From an uncultured Chlamydiae bacterium (GTDB lineage Bacteria > Chlamydiota > Chlamydiia > Chlamydiales > CALBHK01), in contig CALBHK010000123.1 of the NCBI GenBank assembly GCA_937894565.1, forward strand, positions 1-5,292: a stretch of 5,292 nucleotides of DNA. The letters run 5' to 3'. Under the pieces are notes generated by a model, which was not told the origin of the DNA, ran no database searches, and was given only the letters and a program-made list of their open reading frames with translations. Numbering within the stretch: the first letter of the stretch is position 1; every line of letters begins with the position of its first letter. Below are positions 1-5,292 of the stretch, piece after piece. Made by a program: the position numbers and the translations under genes.

Positions 1-83
1 CTCATGCCTTGCCTTAAGGCAATGGTCATTCGCTCCAGATAAAAATTTTGAGCAATCTTCTTGTCAAAACTCCAAATATTCAA
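1..83 (-). CDS. Partial 5' end of a possible methyltransferase-like gene
   Basis: An open frame leaves the window on the left. It begins after an in-frame TGA (84-86) and encodes 27 whole residues plus two bases. The only start that keeps the whole frame is TTG at 81-83; an internal ATG lies at 27-29, with a GGAG three bases upstream. Read from TTG, residues 4-11 are WSFDKKIA, followed by QNF. This resembles the opening of CmoA-like and related class I SAM-dependent methyltransferases (W-T/S-F-D-x-x-V/I-A-x-x-F in E. coli CmoA as I recall it). The SAM-binding motif would lie outside the window, so the function is only a hint. The TTG is 20 nt past the stop of the transporter gene on the same strand, which suggests one operon. 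No convincing Shine-Dalgarno precedes the TTG, which weakens the call. Confidence 0.4.
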   Translation of the reverse strand, partial: MNIWSFDKKIAQNFYLERMTIALRQGM

Positions 84-103
84 TCACGTTCGGTATAAAA
101 TAG

Positions 104-979
104 TTAAGAAACGACTGGAACAAGATCTTTAGGTCTTAGTAATTCTAAATAGAGAATGGAGGAAAGAATAATAGCTCCCCCGCAAAAGGTGAAAATGGTC
201 GGGAGCATGCCGCCCATTAACGCTGTGAAAATCGCTGCAAAAACAGGCTCTAAACTAAAAATAAGGGCTGTATTTTGCAATGAGGCATATTTTTGATATT
301 TAGCTTGCAGTGTAATGGCCACGATAGTGGCAAAGATGCTGCAGATAGAGAGAGAAAATAGAGCTTTTGTAGTTAAAAAAGGAGCAAACTCCATATTAGA
401 AAATAAGAGTGTGGGAACCCAGGAAAAAAGAGCTGTCATTACAATTTGAGAATAAGAGAGCATGAGGGGGTCCATTGAGCTTTTGGCATGCCGCCCAATA
501 TAGACAATGGAGACGCTAATTAAGACTGCTGCCCCAATAATCCATAGATCACCGACAGAAAGTTGACTCATGTTGCCCCCTGTCAAAACAAAAATTCCTA
601 TACAACAAATGATCGCACTGATGACATCATGTCGTGTAGGAGATCCCATTCTGAAAAGAGGAGCAAGAAAAGGAACAAATAGAACGTTAATACCAGTCAG
701 AAATGCGGAACGTGAGGGATCAACAGTGCCAAGTCCAAGTGATTGAGGAATAAATACACCGCACTGGATCAACCCTAAAATAGATCCTACTATAAGAGTT
801 TTTTTAGTTAGATGACGGAAAAAATAAGGAAGAACAAAAATAGCGGCCAAAGAAAATCTTAGTGATACGTAAAGGAATGGATCCTGAGTTTCCATCGATT
901 CGCCAATTAAAGGGAAGGTCAAGCCCCATAAAGCTGTTACGATAAGAAGATAAAATGCCGCCATCTTAGAACTTACCAC
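104..979 (-). CDS. EamA/DMT-family inner-membrane transporter
   Basis: This is a 291-residue polytopic membrane protein of the drug/metabolite transporter superfamily (EamA family). Those proteins usually have about 300 residues, ten helices and two EamA repeats, so it looks full length. Hydrophobic segments lie near residues 7-25, 35-53, 62-80, 88-108, 118-133, 145-161, 170-192, 204-224, 235-256 and 261-280. The first EamA unit covers about 9-133, with ALWGLTFP at 16-23 and the Arg-led second helix at 41. The second covers about 145-277, with the typical NTALIFSLEPVFAA at 236-249. The substrate cannot be read from the sequence; family members export or import amino acids, nucleotides, SAM and other metabolites. 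The GTG start at 979 is chosen because GGAG lies five bases upstream. An ATG at residue 6 (964) lacks a comparable site. The gene has its own promoter candidate and may be co-transcribed with the frame at 1-83. Confidence 0.9.
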   Translation of the reverse strand: MVSSKMAAFYLLIVTALWGLTFPLIGESMETQDPFLYVSLRFSLAAIFVLPYFFRHLTKKTLIVGSILGLIQCGVFIPQSLGLGTVDPSRSAFLTGINVLFVPFLAPLFRMGSPTRHDVISAIICCIGIFVLTGGNMSQLSVGDLWIIGAAVLISVSIVYIGRHAKSSMDPLMLSYSQIVMTALFSWVPTLLFSNMEFAPFLTTKALFSLSICSIFATIVAITLQAKYQKYASLQNTALIFSLEPVFAAIFTALMGGMLPTIFTFCGGAIILSSILYLELLRPKDLVPVVS

Positions 980-984
980 AACTA

Positions 985-988
985 CTCC
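985..988 (-). promoter_or_regulatory. Shine-Dalgarno site of the transporter gene
   Basis: GGAG on the minus strand sits five bases (TAGTT) before the GTG at 979. It supports that codon over the in-frame ATG at 964, which has only a weak GGTAAG upstream. Confidence 0.6.
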
Positions 989-1012
989 GTTATATGTATT
1001 TAATAGACTTAT

Positions 1013-1041
1013 ATTATATCAACTAATTATTTTAAAGTAAA
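1013..1041 (-). promoter_or_regulatory. Sigma70-type promoter candidate for the transporter gene
   Basis: On the minus strand a perfect TATAAT (-10, at 1013-1018) lies 17 bases downstream of TTTACT (-35, at 1036-1041, four of six matches to TTGACA). Transcription would start near 1005, giving a leader of about 26 nt before the GTG at 979. The promoter fills most of the 84-nt gap between the barrel gene and the transporter. No hairpin terminator for the barrel gene is visible in the gap, so read-through from upstream remains possible. The region is very AT-rich, so a chance TATAAT cannot be excluded. Confidence 0.5.
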
Positions 1042-1063
1042 TAGATAATTTTAATATGTAAGA

Positions 1064-1624
1064 TTAATACCTTATTCCTAACCCCAAACCTGCCTTAACT
1101 CCGCCCACTTCTACGTGATGGCTAAAACGAGCAGGCTGAAAAAGATAGTCTACAAATAAATCCAAAAAGGCATTTTGGCAGAAATAAAAACGCGAACCAC
1201 TCTTAAGAACTCCCCCTACCATAAATTTTGAAGGTTTTTCATTTTCACAACACGTCTTATTCTTTAGACCCACCCTCCCAAAAGAGGGGCCAATGCCTAA
1301 ATAAAAATCCCAATTTTCACACGTTGAATAGACATACTTAATGCCAAAGCTAACATTGACTATTTCTACTTTACTTTGACAACAGCCCTTCTTCTTTTTA
1401 TTCTCTGAAAACCAATCAAGATTAGTCCACCCTTCAAAACAAACGCATATAGGCACAGAAGCTTCCAGCTGAAAATCTGCTTCTATATCCCCATAAAGAT
1501 CTCTAAATTTTTCTCCTGATGGAAAAAATGCCCCAAAACGGCATTCTAAAGTGCTTGCCGATAACAGAATAGGGCAAAGTAAAACGCATAAAAAACAATA
1601 TTTTCGCAAGAAGTCTATTCTCAT
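1064..1624 (-). CDS. Small cysteine-rich outer-membrane beta-barrel protein, chlamydia-like
   Basis: This 186-residue protein has a Sec signal peptide (positive residues at 2, 7 and 8, hydrophobic core about 9-21, probable cleavage after 22-24). About 162 residues of alternating polar and hydrophobic strands follow, ending in GLGIRY. The size and terminal aromatic residue fit an eight-stranded outer-membrane barrel recognised by the BAM machinery. RFGAFFPS at 29-36 with FRDLYG at 40-45, and the segment LGIGPSFGRV at 109-118, recall a barrel family of environmental chlamydiae. The mature part has nine cysteines (28, 60, 62, 81, 82, 102, 125, 126, 149), including two CC pairs. Chlamydial envelopes are known to be held together by disulfide-linked cysteine-rich proteins, so cross-linking is a reasonable inference. 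The start overlaps the stop of the upstream surface-protein gene in ATGA, with GGAG five bases upstream. The molecular role is unknown, and no enzymatic motif is visible. Confidence 0.8.
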   Translation of the reverse strand: MRIDFLRKYCFLCVLLCPILLSASTLECRFGAFFPSGEKFRDLYGDIEADFQLEASVPICVCFEGWTNLDWFSENKKKKGCCQSKVEIVNVSFGIKYVYSTCENWDFYLGIGPSFGRVGLKNKTCCENEKPSKFMVGGVLKSGSRFYFCQNAFLDLFVDYLFQPARFSHHVEVGGVKAGLGLGIRY

Positions 1625-4600
1625 TCTATCTCCATATTAATACGTACACTCTCGGCATTTCCACTATTGACTGCAGAAATTTGATAGAGCTGAGCAGATT
1701 CTTTATTTTTAAGACATACTTTAATTGCTAGAGGCCCTGTAGCTGGAATTTCAGCTACAATCACTCCTAGATAATAAATACGATACAATACTACAGATGC
1801 AGAAGGTGGGGCAGCAATCCAAGTGATATCAAGGCGATAGTATGTTTTATTTAAAAGTGCACATCTATCAAGCGTTGCAGTGATGCCTGCTGGAGGAGGC
1901 ACCGGCTCAACAGTAATAGTCACAGTCGCTGTTGCGATCTGTTCTGAAGAATCTATAATTGTATAAGTAAATGTATCTATACCTGTAAAACCAAGAGGAG
2001 GGGTATAGACATATTGACCTGTTAACAGATCCATAGAAATAACCCCACCCTCTGTTGAAACAGTGTCATAAGTCAAAATAGTTAAACCACTTCCAATATC
2101 ATTCAATAGAACAGAAGGGCCATTTAAAGGTATGTTTTCAGGAGTTGTCGCTACATCATCTATTGCAACTGGTGTGACAGTAATGGTCACAGTGGCTGTG
2201 GTGACATTTCCAAAAGAATCTGTTGTTGTATAGGTAAATGTATCCGTTCCTGAAAATCCTGTAGGAGGCATATAAGTATAGGTGCCATTCACATTAACGG
2301 CCACAGTACCGCCCTGAGTAGAAATACTATCAAAATCTGTAACAGTTAAAGTAGAGCCCGTATCATTCAATAAAACACTAGAACCCACTAATGTAGTATT
2401 CGCCGGAATAATGGCAGAATCATTATTAGCAAGCGGAAGCACTGTAATTTGCACAGAAGCTGTAGAAGTATTACCCTCGCTATCTATTAAAGTGTAATTA
2501 AAACTATCCGGTCCCGAATAGTTATTAGGAGGCGTGTACACATATGTCCCATCCGACTGCATCACAATGGTGCCTCCATTGAGAGAAGCAGAGTCATAAT
2601 CACTGACCGTTAAGCTCGTTCCCACATCATTTGCCAATACACTTGTCAATTGATTAAGCGCAGTGTTAGTTGTTGTGCTGCCCGTATCATTATTTGCCAA
2701 TGGCAATACAGTGATTATCACAGTTGCCGTGCTTGATTGCTCCGCTTCATCTGTGACGGTATAAGTAAAAGTATCAATACCAGAAAAACCTGCAGGGGGG
2801 TTATAGACATAAGTGCCATCTGTTGTATTCATCACAACAGAACCGCCTTGAGTGGAGGTAGCATCATAGGCAGTAATAGTTAAACCGGTTCCTACATCAT
2901 TACTAAATACCGTGGAACCATTGAGCGTCGTATTAGCAGGCGTTGACCCCACATTATCAGCAGCGGCAGGCAGCACCGTGATGGTGACGGTAGCTGAAGT
3001 GTCATTGCCTGAAGAATCCGTTGCCGTATAGGTGAATGTATCAACTCCTGAAAAATCTGTGGGCGGGGTGTAGAGATACGTTCCATCTGTCTGCATCACT
3101 ATTGAAGCGCCATTCGCAGAGGTTGCATCAAAAGAAGTCACAGTCAAACTTGTGCCCTCATCATTATTGAGCACGCTTGTTAATTCGTTAAGTGGAGTAT
3201 TCGCTGCCACGCTGGAAGTATCGTTATTTGCCAATGGAAGGACAGTAATGGTCACTGTTGTGGTTGCCATTTGATCATCTGCATCTTGTATTGTGTATTG
3301 GAAGGTATCTGTTCCCGAAAAGTCTGCAGGAGGAGTGTAGAGGTACGTTCCATCAGCTTGCATAAACACTGTCCCCCCACTTGTTGAAACAGGATCGTAA
3401 GTAGATACAGTAATGCTAGTTCCCATGTCATTACTTAAAACTGTGGCTCCATTTAAGGGGGTATTCACATTCGTAGTGCCAGTATCCGGGTTGGCGATGG
3501 GAGGAGGATTAAGATTAGCCGTCACTGTGATTTCATTTGTTTGACTCTCAAGAATAATAGGATCTTCACCGCCAAAAGGCACAAATGAGTAGGTCACTAT
3601 TCCAGAATTCACATAACTAGTGGGGGGATTGATCTGTGTGACCTGGACATTAAATACAACAACCCTCGTCTCATTCACCGCTAAATCACCAAGAGGAACA
3701 CCCGCATTAAGATCAGGAGAGGCGACAGGAGTTCCATCCACAGTAAAGGTACCGGGAACTAAAGTTAATCCTGTTGGCAGAGCATCTGCAAAAGACAACG
3801 AAGAAGCATCGCTTTGTCCTATGTTTGTAAAGGTCAGCGTATAGGTAAAGATATCATTTAAAGAGACGTTAGTCACACTCGCTTCTTTGACCGATTGAAC
3901 AAGTGGGGCTTGTACCTGAATTTGTATTCCTAATGCGTTGACAGTATAAACATCCTGATCTGTGGTTCCTTGGGCAAATAGTTGCGACTGCCCATTTGTG
4001 ATTTTGGCGGAAATATCAATACTTGTAATATCATAACCCTGTCTAGCCCCAGAAACCCCTGTTCCTGTGCTCGCATTGGAATTACTTGAACCAAAACTCC
4101 CTCTTGTATCCAGTAAAGAAGAGCCACTAGCTACCAATTTTCCACTTGTTACATCTGTTGTAAGAGGAAGAAGGGTATTAATTTGCGATGCAAAAAAATT
4201 ACTGACCGGATTATTTGATCCTGAAACGGCATCGGCTGGAAATGACAATGAAGCGCTCTCCCCAATTAAGAAATGGTCCCCTGTCAGCCGAACATCGCCT
4301 TCAAGAGCACTACAAAACATTCTACTAGAAATACTTCCTGTATTAGGAGCTTGAAAACCAGTGACAGCAGCAGGATCAGCTCCCGATGCTTCACATCCGG
4401 TAAATAGGGTTAAATTACTTGTAAACATGTTTGGATTTTGATACGCCACAGCAAGAGTCCAACCGCAACAATTAAGATTATTTTCGGATGCGCTCACACT
4501 TGCAGGCACGCCACCCACCGTATAGGTGCCGCCATCTGTTACAAAAGCTGTGACATCTGCAGTTCTGACATAAAATCCATCACTGTCGCTATTTACTCTG

Positions 4601-5079
4601 GACTGAGCTGTATCGACTCTTGGAGCGATGATATGATCAACAGTATCGGGAGTAGTAAAAGTGATAGAGGTGCTATTAACAAGGCTAAGTGTAATACCAG
4701 AATCAAACCCATAACTGCCCGACCAAATTAATTCCGCATGTAAAATTGTACTTCCGGATGGAATATCCAACACGGCTGTAGAATTATTAAGAGTATAATT
4801 TAATGTCGTTCCAACTGGATAAGTTCCCACTTGAAGAGCTGTGTTGGTCGTAATAAAAGCGCCAATAGCTCCGCTATTTCCCGGTTGGTTCTGATTAGAT
4901 GCCTTATTAAGACCTAAAGTATTTCCCGTAAAAGTAATAGCACCATTGTCATTTGTTGAATAGAGCAAAATATAAGAAGCCTGAAGCTGTAAGGGAAGGA
5001 AACAAATCAAAGCGATTACGACAAAAAAATACTTCATCCACGTAAAATGCTTTAAATTCGCCGAAAAAACGGCTCGCAT
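1621..5079 (-). CDS. Large secreted DUF11/Ig-like repeat surface protein (adhesin-like)
   Basis: Counted from ATG 5079 the protein has 1152 residues. A Sec signal peptide covers 1-34, with a hydrophobic core at about 18-30 and cleavage after LQA. An N-terminal module (about 35-390) carries NDNGAITFTGNTLGL (43-57), AELIWSGSY (115-123), GWTLAVAYQNP (206-216), ARQGYDIT (345-352) and VNALGIQI (380-387). I recognise these as signatures of the leader module of DUF11 proteins in Bacillus. A DUF11 domain (about 394-520) follows, then six cadherin/Ig-like repeats of Big_9 type (529-1060) and a Fn3-like C-terminal domain (1061-1152). There is no LPXTG motif, transmembrane anchor, autotransporter barrel or terminal aromatic residue. 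Mature cysteines are few (204, 205, 229, 256, 1073, 1122). An adhesive or structural surface role is inferred from architecture. A GTG at 5103 would add eight residues, but ATG 5079 has AAAAGGA six bases upstream and is preferred. The gene overlaps the downstream barrel gene by four bases. Confidence 0.85.
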   Translation of the reverse strand: MRAVFSANLKHFTWMKYFFVVIALICFLPLQLQASYILLYSTNDNGAITFTGNTLGLNKASNQNQPGNSGAIGAFITTNTALQVGTYPVGTTLNYTLNNSTAVLDIPSGSTILHAELIWSGSYGFDSGITLSLVNSTSITFTTPDTVDHIIAPRVDTAQSRVNSDSDGFYVRTADVTAFVTDGGTYTVGGVPASVSASENNLNCCGWTLAVAYQNPNMFTSNLTLFTGCEASGADPAAVTGFQAPNTGSISSRMFCSALEGDVRLTGDHFLIGESASLSFPADAVSGSNNPVSNFFASQINTLLPLTTDVTSGKLVASGSSLLDTRGSFGSSNSNASTGTGVSGARQGYDITSIDISAKITNGQSQLFAQGTTDQDVYTVNALGIQIQVQAPLVQSVKEASVTNVSLNDIFTYTLTFTNIGQSDASSLSFADALPTGLTLVPGTFTVDGTPVASPDLNAGVPLGDLAVNETRVVVFNVQVTQINPPTSYVNSGIVTYSFVPFGGEDPIILESQTNEITVTANLNPPPIANPDTGTTNVNTPLNGATVLSNDMGTSITVSTYDPVSTSGGTVFMQADGTYLYTPPADFSGTDTFQYTIQDADDQMATTTVTITVLPLANNDTSSVAANTPLNELTSVLNNDEGTSLTVTSFDATSANGASIVMQTDGTYLYTPPTDFSGVDTFTYTATDSSGNDTSATVTITVLPAAADNVGSTPANTTLNGSTVFSNDVGTGLTITAYDATSTQGGSVVMNTTDGTYVYNPPAGFSGIDTFTYTVTDEAEQSSTATVIITVLPLANNDTGSTTTNTALNQLTSVLANDVGTSLTVSDYDSASLNGGTIVMQSDGTYVYTPPNNYSGPDSFNYTLIDSEGNTSTASVQITVLPLANNDSAIIPANTTLVGSSVLLNDTGSTLTVTDFDSISTQGGTVAVNVNGTYTYMPPTGFSGTDTFTYTTTDSFGNVTTATVTITVTPVAIDDVATTPENIPLNGPSVLLNDIGSGLTILTYDTVSTEGGVISMDLLTGQYVYTPPLGFTGIDTFTYTIIDSSEQIATATVTITVEPVPPPAGITATLDRCALLNKTYYRLDITWIAAPPSASVVLYRIYYLGVIVAEIPATGPLAIKVCLKNKESAQLYQISAVNSGNAESVRINMEIE
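1630..1633 (-). promoter_or_regulatory. Shine-Dalgarno site of the barrel gene inside the preceding gene
   Basis: GGAG on the minus strand lies within the last codons of the surface-protein gene (encoding MEIE) and five bases before the ATG at 1622-1624. With the ATGA stop/start overlap this is a typical translational-coupling arrangement. It implies that the two proteins are made from one message in a linked ratio. Confidence 0.6.
1900..3495 (-). repeat. Six tandem 88-89-residue cadherin/Ig-like repeats within the surface protein
   Basis: Six consecutive units occupy, in coding order, 3232-3495, 2965-3231, 2698-2964, 2431-2697, 2167-2430 and 1900-2166, with no linker between them. Each starts near A-N-N-D, has a VLxND turn and a GG before a strand, then DGTYxYTPP, a GFSGxDTFTYT segment, a D-rich loop and a closing TVTITVLP strand. 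This is the pattern of Big_9 and cadherin-like bacterial domains. Such units stack into rigid extracellular rods and often bind calcium between modules; the conserved Asp and Asn residues allow that here but do not prove it. DNA identity between units is clearly diluted by synonymous and amino-acid changes, so the array looks old rather than freshly expanded. Confidence 0.85.
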
Positions 5080-5085
5080 ATTCGA

Positions 5086-5092
5086 TCCTTTT
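5086..5092 (-). promoter_or_regulatory. Shine-Dalgarno site deciding the start of the surface-protein gene
   Basis: AAAAGGA on the minus strand is followed by six bases (TCGAAT) and ATG at 5077-5079. The site lies downstream of the alternative GTG (5103), so using GTG would place the ribosome site inside the coding region. This favours ATG 5079. Confidence 0.7.
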
Positions 5093-5109
5093 GGAATGAT
5101 CACTACGAA

Positions 5110-5138
5110 ATTATGACCATATCACCACCACCTGTTTT
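5110..5138 (-). promoter_or_regulatory. Weak promoter candidate for the surface-protein/barrel operon
   Basis: CATAAT (5110-5115, five of six matches to TATAAT) lies 17 bases from AAAACA (5133-5138, only three of six to TTGACA) on the minus strand. An A/T tract at 5135-5160 could act as an UP element. An alternative is the extended -10 TGATATGGT nearby. A start near 5103 would give a leader of about 24 nt to ATG 5079. The -35 is poor, so the exact position is uncertain, but a promoter is expected here because a terminator lies just upstream. Confidence 0.3.
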
Positions 5139-5154
5139 TTAAAATTATTTTTTT

Positions 5155-5189
5155 CATAAAAAGGAAAACCCAGGCCTTAAAGCCTGGGT
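5155..5189 (-). terminator. Rho-independent terminator of the gene entering from the right
   Basis: An eight-pair stem, ACCCAGGC with GCCTGGGT (5168-5175 and 5182-5189), encloses a six-base loop. On the minus strand the stem runs into TTTCCTTTTT. On the plus strand it is followed by TATTTT, so it might work in both directions. It lies 12 nt after the TAA of the partial frame at 5201-5292 and before the promoter region of the surface-protein gene. This separates the two transcription units. Confidence 0.75.
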
Positions 5190-5200
5190 ATTTTAAAACA

Positions 5201-5292
5201 TTATCCTAGAAACGGCAGTTGAGCCGAGAAAAAAAGTGCAAGATTTTGAGTCAGAATTGTTTGCAGTGGGGGTTGAACATTCCCAAAAGGTG
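5201..5292 (-). CDS. Partial 3' end of an unidentified gene
   Basis: A minus-strand frame is open from the right edge to TAA at 5201-5203 and encodes 29 visible residues plus two bases. The tail contains QPPLQTILTQNLALF and ends in QLPFLG. The stop lies just before a terminator pointing the same way, which is the main support. A second minus-strand frame and two plus-strand frames are also open through this short stretch, so the frame choice is not secure. I do not recognise the protein and assign no function. Confidence 0.45.
   Translation of the reverse strand, partial: PFGNVQPPLQTILTQNLALFFSAQLPFLG

Noticed and set aside
9..22. Perfect 14-base palindrome TTGCCTTAAGGCAA near the left edge.
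   Set aside because: No T-run follows on the plus strand, and the minus-strand side leaves the window. It lies in a probable coding frame, so a terminator or operator call is not supported.
1900..3495. Regular ~265-base periodicity that could suggest a DNA repeat array or CRISPR.
   Set aside because: The period is a multiple of codons, the units are diverged, and the pattern is fully explained by tandem protein domains.
2892..4127. Short minus-strand frames at 2892-3086 and 3930-4127 in a different phase from the surface protein.
   Set aside because: They overlap well-supported repeat and N-terminal module coding sequence and encode nothing recognisable.
3620..4731. Open frames on the plus strand at 3620-3844, 4067-4354 and 4438-4731.
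   Set aside because: They are antisense to the surface-protein gene, have no family resemblance or good ribosome site, and arise from its biased codon use.
1621..5079. Autotransporter or type I (RTX) secretion substrate.
   Set aside because: There is no C-terminal barrel, no terminal aromatic residue and no GGxGxD nonapeptide repeats. A clear Sec signal peptide is present instead.
5197..5292. Plus-strand open frame at the right edge (reading ...VQDFESELFAVGVEH...).
   Set aside because: It looks protein-like, but it has no ATG and starts right after a terminator with no clear promoter. The minus-strand frame fits the terminator better, although the choice is not certain.

Overview
The window is AT-rich bacterial DNA in which every supported gene lies on the minus strand, so transcription runs from right to left. 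It most resembles an amoeba-associated member of the Chlamydiota (Parachlamydiales-like). That assignment rests mainly on the small, cysteine-rich outer-membrane barrel protein at 1064-1624, whose opening (an FFPS...FR..YG pattern) recalls a barrel family I associate with environmental chlamydiae. It is a judgement from memory, not a database result.

Layout in the direction of transcription. At the right edge (5201-5292) an open frame ends in TAA 12 nt before a strong hairpin terminator (5168-5189); this is probably the 3' end of an unidentified gene. An AT-rich gap with a weak promoter candidate follows. Next is a large secreted surface protein (1621-5079, 1152 aa). It has a signal peptide, an N-terminal module of the type found in DUF11 proteins of Bacillus, a DUF11 domain, six tandem cadherin/Ig-like repeats of 88-89 residues, and a C-terminal Fn3-like domain. 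Its stop codon overlaps the start of the small barrel gene (ATGA), so the two form a translationally coupled pair. After an 84-nt gap with a good sigma70-type promoter comes a ten-helix EamA/DMT transporter (104-979). Twenty bases past its stop, another frame opens at the left edge (1-83). Its N-terminus resembles the start of CmoA-like methyltransferases.

The main point of interest is the coupled pair: a long, probably extracellular, repeat-built adhesin-like protein made together with a disulfide-rich outer-membrane barrel. The large protein has no recognisable anchor, so the barrel could be its partner at the cell surface; this is inference. The transporter appears to be a separate transcription unit, possibly including the gene that leaves the window on the left. 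I saw no RNA genes, insertion sequences, CRISPR arrays or replication origins.
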